DNA of 64,000 nt, taken from contig CAZMSN010000003.1 of NCBI GenBank assembly GCA_964569015.1, positions 1-64,000 of the forward strand. Direction: 5' to 3'. The translations under genes were made by a program, and so were the position numbers. Shown in pieces: positions 54,996 to 63,452 of the stretch (positions within the stretch are counted from its first letter, which is position 1; every line of letters starts with the position of its first letter). This DNA comes from CAYQEC01 sp964569015 (GTDB lineage Bacteria; Actinomycetota; Acidimicrobiia; Spongiisociales; UBA5794). The notes under the pieces were generated by a model, which was not told the DNA's origin, made no database searches, and was given only the letters and a program-made list of their open reading frames with translations.

Positions 54996-55612
54996 TGCGG
55001 CCCATCAACCTTCTCCCGCCCGAGGCCTTCGAGCGCAGCGCCGGCCGGCGGCGGTTCGTCCGGCTCGCCCTCATCGGCCTGCTTTACCTCGTACTGCTCG
55101 GACTCGTCTTCATCATCGCCCGGCGCGACACCGCCGACATTCGCCACGACGTCGACGCCCAGCTCGCCGTCAACTCCAACCTGGAGGCGCAGCGGGCCGA
55201 GATGCAGGGCGCCGACGAGCTGGTGGATCGTTACGACCAGAACAGTGCGCTCCTGTCGGCGCTGCTGGTCTCCGACGTGTCGTGGGGACGGATACTCAAT
55301 GACCTGGGGCGGATGATCCCCGATCGGATATGGCTCGCCAGTTTCCAGGGAAGGGTCGACAACGACCCGACCACGCCGGCGCACGGGACCATTCAGGTGA
55401 GCGGCACCGGATTCGACTTCGGAGACGTGGCTGCGTGGTTGCGGGCGCTGGACTCCGACCGCTTCCCCTCGGTGGCGGGCACCTGGGTATCGACCGTGGC
55501 AGGCGAGGAGATCAGCGACATCCCGGTGGTCGTCTTCGAGTCGCAGACCTCGCTGACGGAGTCAGCGCTCACCGATCGTCTCGCCGAGCGCATTCCGGAG
55601 GTGGGGAGATGA
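54995..55612 (+). CDS. pilN: type IV pilus alignment protein PilN
   Basis: 205 aa. Starts MRPINLLPPEAF, the INLLP motif that binds PilM, then one TM helix (LALIGLLYLVLLGLVFII), a coiled coil and a ferredoxin-like domain (ILNDLGRMIPDRIWLASFQG). ATG 54995 overlaps pilM; the stop overlaps pilO. Confidence 0.93.
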   Translation: MRPINLLPPEAFERSAGRRRFVRLALIGLLYLVLLGLVFIIARRDTADIRHDVDAQLAVNSNLEAQRAEMQGADELVDRYDQNSALLSALLVSDVSWGRILNDLGRMIPDRIWLASFQGRVDNDPTTPAHGTIQVSGTGFDFGDVAAWLRALDSDRFPSVAGTWVSTVAGEEISDIPVVVFESQTSLTESALTDRLAERIPEVGR

Positions 55613-56331
55613 AGCGCTCCACCATCTGGCTGCTCGTCGGAGGGCTCTTGGTGGGAACCGTGGTGTGGTGGATGTTCCTGATGTCGCCGGAACGGTCCTC
55701 GGCCGCCGACGCCCGTGAAGAGCTGGAGATGGCCCAGCTTCGAGAGGCGACGATCCGCACCCAGATCGCTCAGCTCTCCGACATCATCGACACGGAGATC
55801 TCCTACCGGTTCGCCATCGGCGAGATGGAGACCGCGGTCCCGGTTCAGCCACAGGCAGACGTCTTCATCGAGGACCTCACCTTCCTCGCCGAGAGCACCG
55901 GGGTCGACATCTTCTCGTTCGCCCTCTCCCGGCCGACGCCGATCGAGTTCACGGCCGCAGGCCAGGTCGGGCTCGAGGCCTACGCGGTGACGGTGACCGT
56001 CTCCGCGCAAGGCCAGTACTTCGAGGTGCTCGGCTTCCTGTACGGCCTGGAGGCGATGGACCGGCTGGTACGGGTCGATTCGATCGGCCTCAGTCCCGGG
56101 CAAGAGGCCGAGGAGCCGGAGCAGCCGCCCGAGGAGCCGGAGGAGGACGGCACCACGACCACCACGACGACGATCGCCGAACCGCGCCTTCGTCCCGAGC
56201 CCGACGTGCTCGCGGTCCAGATAGCTATGAGGATCTTCACGCGCAGCGCGGCGGACGTTCCCGACACTAGTTCGGTGCCTGCCGACGGTGGATCGGCCGA
56301 GATCGAGAGCGGCGAGGAGTCGACCCAATGA
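55609..56331 (+). CDS. pilO: type IV pilus alignment protein PilO with Thr linker
   Basis: 240 aa. TM helix (~6-25), coiled coil, then the ferredoxin-like PilO domain with DVFIEDLTFLAESTGVDI. Between the core and the final strand lies an acidic, proline- and threonine-rich insert with seven consecutive Thr (182-188), like the linker in SecD. It pairs with PilN outside the membrane. ATG 55609 overlaps pilN. Confidence 0.88.
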   Translation: MKRSTIWLLVGGLLVGTVVWWMFLMSPERSSAADAREELEMAQLREATIRTQIAQLSDIIDTEISYRFAIGEMETAVPVQPQADVFIEDLTFLAESTGVDIFSFALSRPTPIEFTAAGQVGLEAYAVTVTVSAQGQYFEVLGFLYGLEAMDRLVRVDSIGLSPGQEAEEPEQPPEEPEEDGTTTTTTTIAEPRLRPEPDVLAVQIAMRIFTRSAADVPDTSSVPADGGSAEIESGEESTQ

Positions 56332-56867
56332 GATGGCCACGATTGCGCGGCTTGGCGGCGGGGTTCATCGCCCTGGGACTGGTCGTCGCCGGAACGGTGG
56401 CCGCCTGGATCGTCATCACCTCAGGGGTCCTGGCCGCCCAGCCCGGGCGGCCGGACGACGGCCCTGAGCGACCTCGCGCCGCCACTGAGGCGCTCGAGGC
56501 GACAGAATCCGCACCGCTTTCGGCGTCTTTCCAGATCTCCCAGCCGCGTGACCCCTTCCGCCCCCTGATCACCGAGGGATCCACCACGGGCGACATTCCC
56601 GGCATCGGGGGGGTTCCCGGTGGCGAGGAGCCCGCCGACGGCGACGGCTTCGCGCCGACGGCGACAACGATCACTCTCAAGGCGATACGCGAAGTCAGCG
56701 GCGTGCTGCGCGCCACTGTCGTGGTCGGCACGGTGAGCTACGACGTCGGCGTTGGGGATACGTTCGCCGTGTCCTACAAGGTCATCAGCTTGACCACGAC
56801 GAAGGGCGTCTTCACCTTCGGCGACAGTGCATTCGAGCTCAGCATCGGCCAGCAGATCCTCAAATAG
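56328..56867 (+). CDS. PilP-like pilus protein
   Basis: 179 aa. N-terminal membrane helix (~9-35), Pro/Glu-rich linker, the segment RDPFRPLI that resembles the PilP RDPF.P motif, and a C-terminal small beta domain (ATTITLKAIREVSGVLRATVVVGTVSYDVGVGDTF). PilP normally joins PilNO to the secretin PilQ, but no secretin gene is present, in keeping with a monoderm cell. Start ATG 56328 overlaps pilO. Confidence 0.78.
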   Translation: MRWPRLRGLAAGFIALGLVVAGTVAAWIVITSGVLAAQPGRPDDGPERPRAATEALEATESAPLSASFQISQPRDPFRPLITEGSTTGDIPGIGGVPGGEEPADGDGFAPTATTITLKAIREVSGVLRATVVVGTVSYDVGVGDTFAVSYKVISLTTTKGVFTFGDSAFELSIGQQILK

Positions 56868-56992
56868 CGCCGGATATTTCAGAACTCCGCTGGATGCGGA
56901 GCCCCTTGGGGTGGAGGGCCGGGCAACCGGCCTTCCCCCTGTTGTGGCATAGTGGCGGGCAGGGGCGGCGGCGGCGGGTACCATCAGTCGCC

Positions 56993-58144
56993 ATGTTGCG
57001 ATTTCTCACCGCAGGCGAATCACACGGGCCGGGCCTGGTGGCCGTCGTCGAAGGCTTGCCCGCCGGGCTGGACGTGTCGCGAGACGGCATCGGCGCCGAG
57101 TTGGCGCGGCGCCGGCTCGGCTACGGTCGCGGCCGGCGCATGCTGGTGGAACGGGACGAGGTGGAGATCCTTGGCGGGGTGCGTTTCGGCCGGACGCTGG
57201 GAAGCCCCGTCGCGGTGGTCATTCGAAACACCGAATGGGCAAAGTGGGCTGAGGAGATGTCGCCGGCGCCGGGACGATCCCACCGTGAGCTGAGCACCCC
57301 CCGTCCTGGCCACGCCGACCTCTGCGGGATGCTGAAGTACGACAGCCACGACGCCAGGGACATCCTCGAACGCGCCTCGGCTCGGGAGACCGCGGCCCTC
57401 ACCGTGGTCGGCTATCTGGCCAAGCAACTCCTGGCCATCCTCGACATGTCGGTGCTCAGCCACGTGGTACGCATCGGATCGGTCGTGGCGAAGTCCGAGC
57501 GTCTCCCCAGGCCAGACGATCTCGCCGCGATCGACGCGTCGTCGGTACGGGTCTTGGATTCGACGTACGCCGACGCGATGGTGGCCGAGATCGAGGCTGC
57601 AAAAGAGGACCGTGACACGCTCGGCGGGGTCGTCGAGGTACTGGCCTACGGGGTGCCTGTCGGCCTGGGGAGCCACGCGCACCACGATCGGCGTCTGGAC
57701 GCTCGGCTCGCCGAGGCGCTCATGTCGATCCAAGGGATCAAGGGCGTCGAGATCGGCGACGGCTTCGCAGTGGCGGAGAAGCGGGGCTCGATTGCCCACG
57801 ATGAGATCTACTACGAAGCGGGAGAGTTCGTTCGCCACACCGGACGGGCCGGCGGGACCGAGGGCGGGATCAGTATGGGAGGTCTCCTCCGGGTGCGAGC
57901 CGCCATGAAGCCCATCTCAACGGTCATGCGCCCGCTCGACACCGTCGATGTCAACACCAAGGAAGCCGACAAGGCGTTCCGGGAACGGAGTGACGTGTGC
58001 GCGGTGCCGGCCGCGGGTGTGGCGGCTGAGCAGATGGTCGCGATCGTGCTCGCCCAAGAGGCGCAGCGGAAATTCGGCGGCGACACCATGAGCGACATGC
58101 GGGGAGCACTCGAAGCATACCGCAGCCGCATCGCCTCCTTCTGA
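56993..58144 (+). CDS. aroC: chorismate synthase
   Basis: 383 aa FMN-dependent enzyme making chorismate from EPSP. Starts MLRFLTAGESHGPGLVAVVEGLPAG; signature segments are GRGRRMLVERDEVEILGGVRFG, RPGHADLCGMLKY, GSHAHHDRRLDARLA and RAAMKPISTV. ATG 56993 gives the standard N-terminus; an in-frame GTG upstream is not supported. It opens the aroC-K-B operon. Confidence 0.96.
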   Translation: MLRFLTAGESHGPGLVAVVEGLPAGLDVSRDGIGAELARRRLGYGRGRRMLVERDEVEILGGVRFGRTLGSPVAVVIRNTEWAKWAEEMSPAPGRSHRELSTPRPGHADLCGMLKYDSHDARDILERASARETAALTVVGYLAKQLLAILDMSVLSHVVRIGSVVAKSERLPRPDDLAAIDASSVRVLDSTYADAMVAEIEAAKEDRDTLGGVVEVLAYGVPVGLGSHAHHDRRLDARLAEALMSIQGIKGVEIGDGFAVAEKRGSIAHDEIYYEAGEFVRHTGRAGGTEGGISMGGLLRVRAAMKPISTVMRPLDTVDVNTKEADKAFRERSDVCAVPAAGVAAEQMVAIVLAQEAQRKFGGDTMSDMRGALEAYRSRIASF

Positions 58145-58146
58145 GT

Positions 58147-58662
58147 GTGATGAGCGGGCATCTCTGGCTGATCGGGATGATGGGCGCCGGGAAGACCTCG
58201 GTGGGCCGAGTGATGTCCTGGCGGCTCGAAGTGCCGTTCTACGACACGGATGAGGACGTGGAGGCGGAAGCCGGCTGCCCGATCGCGTGTCTGTGGAAGG
58301 AGCAAGGCGAGCCGGCGTTCCGAGAGATGGAGGCCGCCGCGGTGCAACGGGTAGCGGGGTACCCTCCCGGCGTTGTGGCCACCGGGGGCGGAGTGGTGCT
58401 CGACAGACGCAACGTGACGGCGATGCGCTCCGGGGGTGTCGTCGCCTGGCTCAGAGCTCCGGCGGAGGAGCTGAGCCGGCGGGTGGGCGCCGACGCCGAG
58501 CGCCCGTTGCTGGCCGACGGCGAGGCTGCGGGGCGTCTCGGCGAGCTGCTCGACGCCAGGTCGGATCGTTACCGGGACGCGGCGAACTTCGTGATCGACA
58601 CCGCCGGGCGCACGCCCGAGGATGTGGCAACCGAGATCGAGGCGCTGTGGATCCGATCCTGA
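58147..58662 (+). CDS. aroK: shikimate kinase
   Basis: 171 aa P-loop kinase. Walker A GMMGAGKTSVG, shikimate-binding DTDEDVE and GEPAFREME, ATGGGVVL loop and lid RPLLADG. GTG 58147 or ATG 58150. It follows aroC by 2 bp and overlaps aroB by 16 bp. Confidence 0.95.
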   Translation: MMSGHLWLIGMMGAGKTSVGRVMSWRLEVPFYDTDEDVEAEAGCPIACLWKEQGEPAFREMEAAAVQRVAGYPPGVVATGGGVVLDRRNVTAMRSGGVVAWLRAPAEELSRRVGADAERPLLADGEAAGRLGELLDARSDRYRDAANFVIDTAGRTPEDVATEIEALWIRS

Positions 58663-59696
58663 TCTCCGAAGGTTCTACGCCGGTCTCCGAGATCCGTGTG
58701 GAGGGCGACGCCTTGGCACGGGCGGACACGCTCTTGCCGGCGTCGGCCCGGCGGCGGCGGGTCGCCATCCTCACCCAGCCGCCACCGGCTCATCATGCCC
58801 GCCGCGTCGCGCGGACGCTGCGCGCGGAGGGGTACACGGTCTCCATCAGGATTCTGCCCGATCGCGAGGAGGCGAAGACGCTGTCGGTTGCCGGCGACTG
58901 TTATCTCTGGCTCAACGATCTCGAGTTCACGCGACATGACACGGTGGTCGGTGTCGGCGGGGGAGCCGTCACCGACCTGGCGGGCTTCGTGGCCGCCACC
59001 TACCTGCGGGGGGTGGAGGCGACGATGGTTCCGACGACCTTGCTGGGCGCGGTCGATGCCGCCATCGGAGGGAAGACGGCCGTCAACGTGGGCGGCAAGA
59101 ACCTGGCCGGGGCGTTTCGTCATCCGGCCCGAGTCGTCATCGATCCCGATCTGCTCAGGGACCTCCCCGTCGAGCTGATTCGAGAGGGTGCGGCCGAGGC
59201 ACTCAAGGCCGGGCTGATCGCAGACCCGGACCTGGTGGCTCTCTATGAGCGGTTCGGGCTCGATGCGCCGCTGGATGAGGTGGTCACCCGGGCCGTGCGC
59301 GTCAAGGCGGCAGTGGTCTCGGAGGACTTCACCGAACAGGGACGACGGGCGGTGCTCAACTACGGGCACACCGTGGGTCATGCGATCGAGACCGCCACCG
59401 GGATCTCCCACGGGCACGCGGTGGCGATCGGCATGGTGGCGGCGGCGGCGGTCGCCGCCGAGCTGGTCGGTTTCGGAGAAGGAGAGCGGCAGCAGCGGGT
59501 GATCGAGCAGATCGGCCTTCCGGTCGCGGCGCCACTGGTCGACGCGACCGAGATCCGGCGTCTGATGATGCTCGACAAGAAGAGAGACGACCAGGGCCTG
59601 CGCATGGTGCTGCTGGAGCGCATCGGCGAGGCGGTGGTTCGGCCCGTCGACGCCGCTAGCGTGGATACTGCGCTCGAGGCCGTCGCGATCGTCTGA
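58647..59696 (+). CDS. aroB: 3-dehydroquinate synthase
   Basis: 349 aa. NAD-binding region DTVVGVGGGAVTDLAGFVAATYLRG, PTTLLGAVDAAIGGKTAVN and zinc-binding NYGHTVGHAIE...HGHAVAIGM are all present. GTG 58647 is within the end of aroK; the frame extends further back inside aroK without meaning. It makes dehydroquinate from DAHP. Confidence 0.96.
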   Translation: MDPILISEGSTPVSEIRVEGDALARADTLLPASARRRRVAILTQPPPAHHARRVARTLRAEGYTVSIRILPDREEAKTLSVAGDCYLWLNDLEFTRHDTVVGVGGGAVTDLAGFVAATYLRGVEATMVPTTLLGAVDAAIGGKTAVNVGGKNLAGAFRHPARVVIDPDLLRDLPVELIREGAAEALKAGLIADPDLVALYERFGLDAPLDEVVTRAVRVKAAVVSEDFTEQGRRAVLNYGHTVGHAIETATGISHGHAVAIGMVAAAAVAAELVGFGEGERQQRVIEQIGLPVAAPLVDATEIRRLMMLDKKRDDQGLRMVLLERIGEAVVRPVDAASVDTALEAVAIV

Positions 59697-59709
59697 GTGC
59701 CGGCCGAAG

Positions 59710-60786
59710 ATGACAGAGGAGCCGATGGACTACAGCCGCCGCATCCGCAGCCTGACGCGGGACCTCGAGCAGCCGTTGCTCGTCACTGATCTCAGGAACA
59801 TTCGGTATCTGACCGGCTTCACGGGAAGCAGCGCGTCCTTGCTGGCGACCCCGTCGGGTTGCACGTTCTTCACGGATGGACGCTACAGCGAGACGGCCGA
59901 GGAGCTAGTTTCCGGACTTCCCGACACGAAGCTGGTGGTCTCCACCTCCGGTCTGCACGAAACGCTGTCCCAGGCCATGTCGAGCGAGGCCGAAGTACAG
60001 CTCGAGGCCGCCCACGTGACCTGGGATTTCGTGGACAGACTGCGCCACGAGACCTCTGCCGAGCTGATCGCCAGCACCGGGATCGTAGAGCGGTACCGGC
60101 GGTGCAAGGACTCCGAGGAGATCGAGGCGCTGCGGCGGGCCGCCGCCGCCGGAGACGACGCCTTCGCCCTTCTCTCCGACCTGCTGGAGACCTCGACGAC
60201 TGAAGAGAACCTCGCCGAGAGGCTGGTGATGGCGATGAGGGAAGCAGGCGGCGAGCGGGCCGGATGGGGGCCAATCGTCGCCGCGGGCGCCAACGCGTCT
60301 CGGCCCCATCACGAAACGGGAGCCGACCAGGTGGGACCGGGTGTCCTGCTGCTGGACTACGGCTGCACCGTGGCCGGGTACCACTCCGACATGTCCAGGA
60401 CCGTGCACACGAGCGAGGCGGCCGACCCGGAACTGGATCGTGTCCACCGGGCGGTGCAGGAGGCGAACGAGGCAGGCATCGCCGCGGTGAGCCCCGGGGT
60501 CGTCGCGGGGGATGTTGACGCGGTGTGCCGGAAGGTGCTCGAGAACCACGGCTACGCCGAGTACTTCACCCATTCGACGGGCCACGGTGTCGGGCTGGAC
60601 ATCCACGAAGAGCCATGGCTGCGGCGTGGCTCCGAGGACGTGCTGGAGCCGGGCCACGTTGTCACCGTCGAGCCTGGGGTGTATCTGCCCGGCAGGCTCG
60701 GGGTGCGCATCGAGGACATGGTCCTCGTCACCGAGAGCGGCCACGAGGTCCTCACGAGTTCGAGCAAGGAGCTGCGACACGCATGA
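59710..60786 (+). CDS. pepQ: Xaa-Pro aminopeptidase/dipeptidase (M24)
   Basis: 358 aa. N-terminal creatinase-like domain, then the pita-bread fold with metal ligands in [19 protein letters not shown] (two Asp), [13 protein letters not shown] (His), [10 protein letters not shown] (Glu) and RIEDMVLV (Glu). It releases residues before proline. ATG 59710 or ATG 59725, the latter with AGAGGAG very close. It lies between aroB and efp as in many bacteria. Confidence 0.92.
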   Translation: MTEEPMDYSRRIRSLTRDLEQPLLVTDLRNIRYLTGFTGSSASLLATPSGCTFFTDGRYSETAEELVSGLPDTKLVVSTSGLHETLSQAMSSEAEVQLEAAHVTWDFVDRLRHETSAELIASTGIVERYRRCKDSEEIEALRRAAAAGDDAFALLSDLLETSTTEENLAERLVMAMREAGGERAGWGPIVAAGANASRPHHETGADQVGPGVLLLDYGCTVAGYHSDMSRTVHTSEAADPELDRVHRAVQEANEAGIAAVSPGVVAGDVDAVCRKVLENHGYAEYFTHSTGHGVGLDIHEEPWLRRGSEDVLEPGHVVTVEPGVYLPGRLGVRIEDMVLVTESGHEVLTSSSKELRHA

Positions 60787-61343
60787 TCTCGACCAACGAC
60801 GTCAAACCGGGCATGGCTCTGAATCTCCCGGAAGGGCTTTTTTCGGTCGTGGACTATCAGCATGTCAAGCCTGGCAAGGGCAAGGCCTTCGTGCGGATGA
60901 AGCTCAAGAACGTGGAGACCGGCGCAGTGCTCGATCGCACCTTCCGCGCCGGCGAGAACGTCCCGCGCGCTGTGATCAATCGGCAAGACTTCCAGTTTCT
61001 CTTCAGGGACGACATGGGATTCCATTGCATGAACAGCGACACGTTCGAGCAGATGGCGGTAGCGACGGACCTGGTCGGTGATGCTGCCGATTACCTGGTG
61101 GAAGGCATGACTGTGCAACTCAACCTGTTCGAGGGTCAGCCCGTCGGTGTCGAGCTTCCCGCCTCGGTGGAGCTGGAAGTCACTCACGCCGAGCCGGGTG
61201 TCAAAGGCGACCGGGTCTCCGGTGCCACCAAGCCGGTGACCATGGGGACCGGCCTCGTCATCCAGGCTCCGCTGTTCGTCGAGGAGGGTGACGTGGTCAA
61301 GGTGGACACCCGGACCGGGGACTACATCACGCGGGTGTCGTGA
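60783..61343 (+). CDS. efp: translation elongation factor P
   Basis: 186 aa, three beta domains. The loop [10 protein letters not shown] holds the lysine (KPGKG) that some bacteria modify; no modification genes (epmA, ymfI) are in the window. EF-P rescues ribosomes at polyproline. ATG 60783 overlaps the pepQ stop; the stop overlaps nusB. Confidence 0.96.
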   Translation: MISTNDVKPGMALNLPEGLFSVVDYQHVKPGKGKAFVRMKLKNVETGAVLDRTFRAGENVPRAVINRQDFQFLFRDDMGFHCMNSDTFEQMAVATDLVGDAADYLVEGMTVQLNLFEGQPVGVELPASVELEVTHAEPGVKGDRVSGATKPVTMGTGLVIQAPLFVEEGDVVKVDTRTGDYITRVS

Positions 61344-61720
61344 TCCGGGGGAATCCTCGTCAGCAGGCGCTCGGTGCGCTCTACGCCGCCGAAGCGCAGC
61401 GCCGCGACGCTCCCGACCTCGCGGACTTGACGGCGCGGGCGGCCCGGATGGTGACCGGGGTATGGAAACACCTCGAGGAGCTGGACACTGCGATCGGCGC
61501 CGCGGCCACCGGCTGGCGCCTCGAGCGCATGCCGGCGGTGGATCGCAACCTTCTTCGCCTCGCGTTGTACGAACTGCGCTACACCAATACCCCGGTGGGC
61601 GTGATCGCCTCCGAGGCGGTCATTCTCGCCAAGGAGTACTCGACCGAGCGGAGCGGCTCGTTCGTCAACGGCGTGATCGCCAAGCTCGCGGAGGAACGCG
61701 GGAGTCCGGCGGAGAGCTGA
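61340..61720 (+). CDS. nusB: transcription antitermination factor NusB
   Basis: 126 aa all-helical protein: [14 protein letters not shown] at the start and [49 protein letters not shown] at the end are typical. It binds boxA RNA with NusE to prevent early stop of rRNA transcription. GTG 61340 overlaps efp. A small hairpin (GGGCG-CCTT-CGCCC, 61769-61782) lies downstream. Confidence 0.93.
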   Translation: MIRGNPRQQALGALYAAEAQRRDAPDLADLTARAARMVTGVWKHLEELDTAIGAAATGWRLERMPAVDRNLLRLALYELRYTNTPVGVIASEAVILAKEYSTERSGSFVNGVIAKLAEERGSPAES

Positions 61721-61848
61721 CCTGGTCGCGGGCAGTTCACTGGGTGGGGAAGGCCGCTCCGGGGCTGAGGGCGCCTTCGCCCGAGAACGGGCCAGGTCGA
61801 GTTTTCGCGTTCGGGGGCGAGCATCGTAAGGGTTGGAGGAGTTGGTGC

Positions 61849-61854
61849 TATGGT
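61849..61854 (+). promoter_or_regulatory. predicted -10 of the pyr operon
   Basis: TATGGT, with transcription expected near 61861. That places the PyrR-binding element at the very 5' end of the mRNA. The -35 is weak. Confidence 0.45.
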
Positions 61855-61866
61855 CCGTTGAGCCAA

Positions 61867-61898
61867 CCTTTAAGCCCGGTTCCGTGAGGCCGGAAAGG
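61867..61898 (+). promoter_or_regulatory. PyrR-binding RNA element in the pyr leader
   Basis: Lower stem CCTTT (61867-61871) pairs with AAAGG (61894-61898); an AAGC bulge leads to the upper stem CCGG/CCGG and the loop TTCCGTGAGG. The TTTAA bulge and the TCC..GAGG loop match the PyrR RNA site as known from other bacteria. UMP-bound PyrR should hold this hairpin, which reaches into the purine run just before the leader ORF's ribosome-binding site, so repression at translation is likely, as described in mycobacteria. Confidence 0.8.
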
Positions 61899-61909
61899 AA
61901 GGAGCACCG

Positions 61910-61984
61910 ATGAAGACGCCGAAAGGCGCGTCCCGGTCCGCGGCGCGAGACGCCGCATCTCCCGTGATTCTTGGAGCAGGCTGA
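61910..61984 (+). CDS. 24-aa leader ORF coupled to pyrR
   Basis: ATG 61910 follows GGAAGGAG with good spacing. The peptide [20 protein letters not shown] ends LGAG, and its stop TGA overlaps the pyrR ATG. pyrR itself has no strong ribosome-binding site of its own beyond GGAG inside this ORF. The layout suggests that ribosomes reach pyrR through this ORF, so PyrR binding upstream would silence both. No homologue is recognised. Confidence 0.55.
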   Translation: MKTPKGASRSAARDAASPVILGAG

Positions 61985-62538
61985 TGCGCGCCGTCATGAC
62001 GGGGGACGACGTTGAACGGGCTCTGCGCCGCATCGCCTACGAGATCCTCGAACGCAATCGAGGCGCCGAGGATCTCGTGCTGCTGGGGATCCACACCCGT
62101 GGAGCGCCACTCGCCGTTCGGCTGGGCAGGTACCTCGCCGACATCGAAGAGACCGGGGTCGAGGTGGGGACACTCGACATCGGCATGTATCGGGATGACC
62201 TCGATCAGCGGCCGACGACGCCGCTGGGGCCGACCGAGATTCCGGTATCGCTCGACGGCCGCACCGTGGTGCTGGTCGACGACGTCCTGTACACGGGGCG
62301 CACCATCCGGGCTGCGCTCGATGCCCTTGCCGACATCGGGCGGGCACGCCGCGTCCAACTGGCGGTGCTCGTCGATCGGGGGCATCGGGAGCTGCCGATC
62401 AGGGCCGACTACGTGGGGAAGAACATGCCGACGTCGCTCGACGAGCGAGTGATGGTGAAGATCGACGAGATCGACGGGGCAGAGGGTGTGTGGATCGAAG
62501 ACCGGCCGCCGGTTGAAGCGGAAGGAGAGGGTCGATGA
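61984..62538 (+). CDS. pyrR: pyr operon RNA-binding attenuator/uracil phosphoribosyltransferase
   Basis: 184 aa PRTase-fold protein. The PRPP loop is [36 protein letters not shown] and [17 protein letters not shown] are PyrR hallmarks. It binds the leader RNA when UMP is high and may also convert uracil to UMP. ATG 61984 overlaps the leader-ORF stop; its end overlaps pyrB. Confidence 0.95.
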   Translation: MRAVMTGDDVERALRRIAYEILERNRGAEDLVLLGIHTRGAPLAVRLGRYLADIEETGVEVGTLDIGMYRDDLDQRPTTPLGPTEIPVSLDGRTVVLVDDVLYTGRTIRAALDALADIGRARRVQLAVLVDRGHRELPIRADYVGKNMPTSLDERVMVKIDEIDGAEGVWIEDRPPVEAEGEGR

Positions 62539-63452
62539 GAGATCTGCTGTCGACCGAGGGGCTCGACCGGGCGACGCTGGAGAGCCTGCTCGACGATGGG
62601 GAGGAGTTCGCCGAGGTGCTCCGCCGCCCGATTCCCAAGGTGCCCGCACTGCGCGGCAAGACGGTCGCCACCATGTTCTTCGAGCCATCGACGCGTACCC
62701 GTCTCTCGTTCGAGCGGGCCGCCAGGGCGCTGTCGGCGGACACGCTGTCGTTTGCGCCGGGAACCTCATCGCTGAAGAAGGGGGAGAGCCTCAAGGACAC
62801 CGTGCTGACCATCCAGGCCATGGGGGCCGATCTCATGGTGGTGCGCCACACCTCCACCGGTGCCCCATGGCGGGTTGCAGAGTGGACCCACCTCCCGGTG
62901 ATCAACGGAGGGGACGGTGCCCATCAGCACCCGACCCAGGCGCTGCTGGATGCGCTGACGCTGCGGCAGCGTTTCGGGAGTCTCGACGGACTACGCATCG
63001 GCATCGTCGGCGACATCCGCCATTCCCGGGTGGCGCGTTCCGACGTGTTCGCTTTCTCCACGCTGGGGGCCGAGGTCACCCTGGTGGCGCCGCCGACGTT
63101 GCTGCCTCCGGATCTGACCGGGTGGCCGGTGGAGGTGGCGCGCGAGCTCGATGACGTCCTCACGGAGCTGGATGCGATCTACCTGCTCCGAGTCCAGTCG
63201 GAGCGGGGTGGAGCATCGGTGTTCCCATCGGTGCAGGAGTATCGCCAGCGTTTCGGGATGACCCGCCAAAGACTTGCGCGCCTCAAGCCGGACACGGCTG
63301 TGCTCCATCCCGGTCCGATGATCCGCGGGGTGGAGATCGACCACGAGGTCGCCGATGATGCGAGATGCCTGGTGCTCAACCAGGTGGCCAACGGGGTAGC
63401 GGTGCGCATGGCGGCGCTGTTCCAGCTGCTCGGGGGTGAGCGCGATGAGTGA
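62535..63452 (+). CDS. pyrB: aspartate carbamoyltransferase, catalytic chain
   Basis: 305 aa. Carbamoyl-phosphate motif [13 protein letters not shown], then [24 protein letters not shown] and [11 protein letters not shown] are conserved. No regulatory pyrI follows, as usual when PyrR controls the operon. ATG 62535 overlaps pyrR. Confidence 0.96.
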   Translation: MRDLLSTEGLDRATLESLLDDGEEFAEVLRRPIPKVPALRGKTVATMFFEPSTRTRLSFERAARALSADTLSFAPGTSSLKKGESLKDTVLTIQAMGADLMVVRHTSTGAPWRVAEWTHLPVINGGDGAHQHPTQALLDALTLRQRFGSLDGLRIGIVGDIRHSRVARSDVFAFSTLGAEVTLVAPPTLLPPDLTGWPVEVARELDDVLTELDAIYLLRVQSERGGASVFPSVQEYRQRFGMTRQRLARLKPDTAVLHPGPMIRGVEIDHEVADDARCLVLNQVANGVAVRMAALFQLLGGERDE

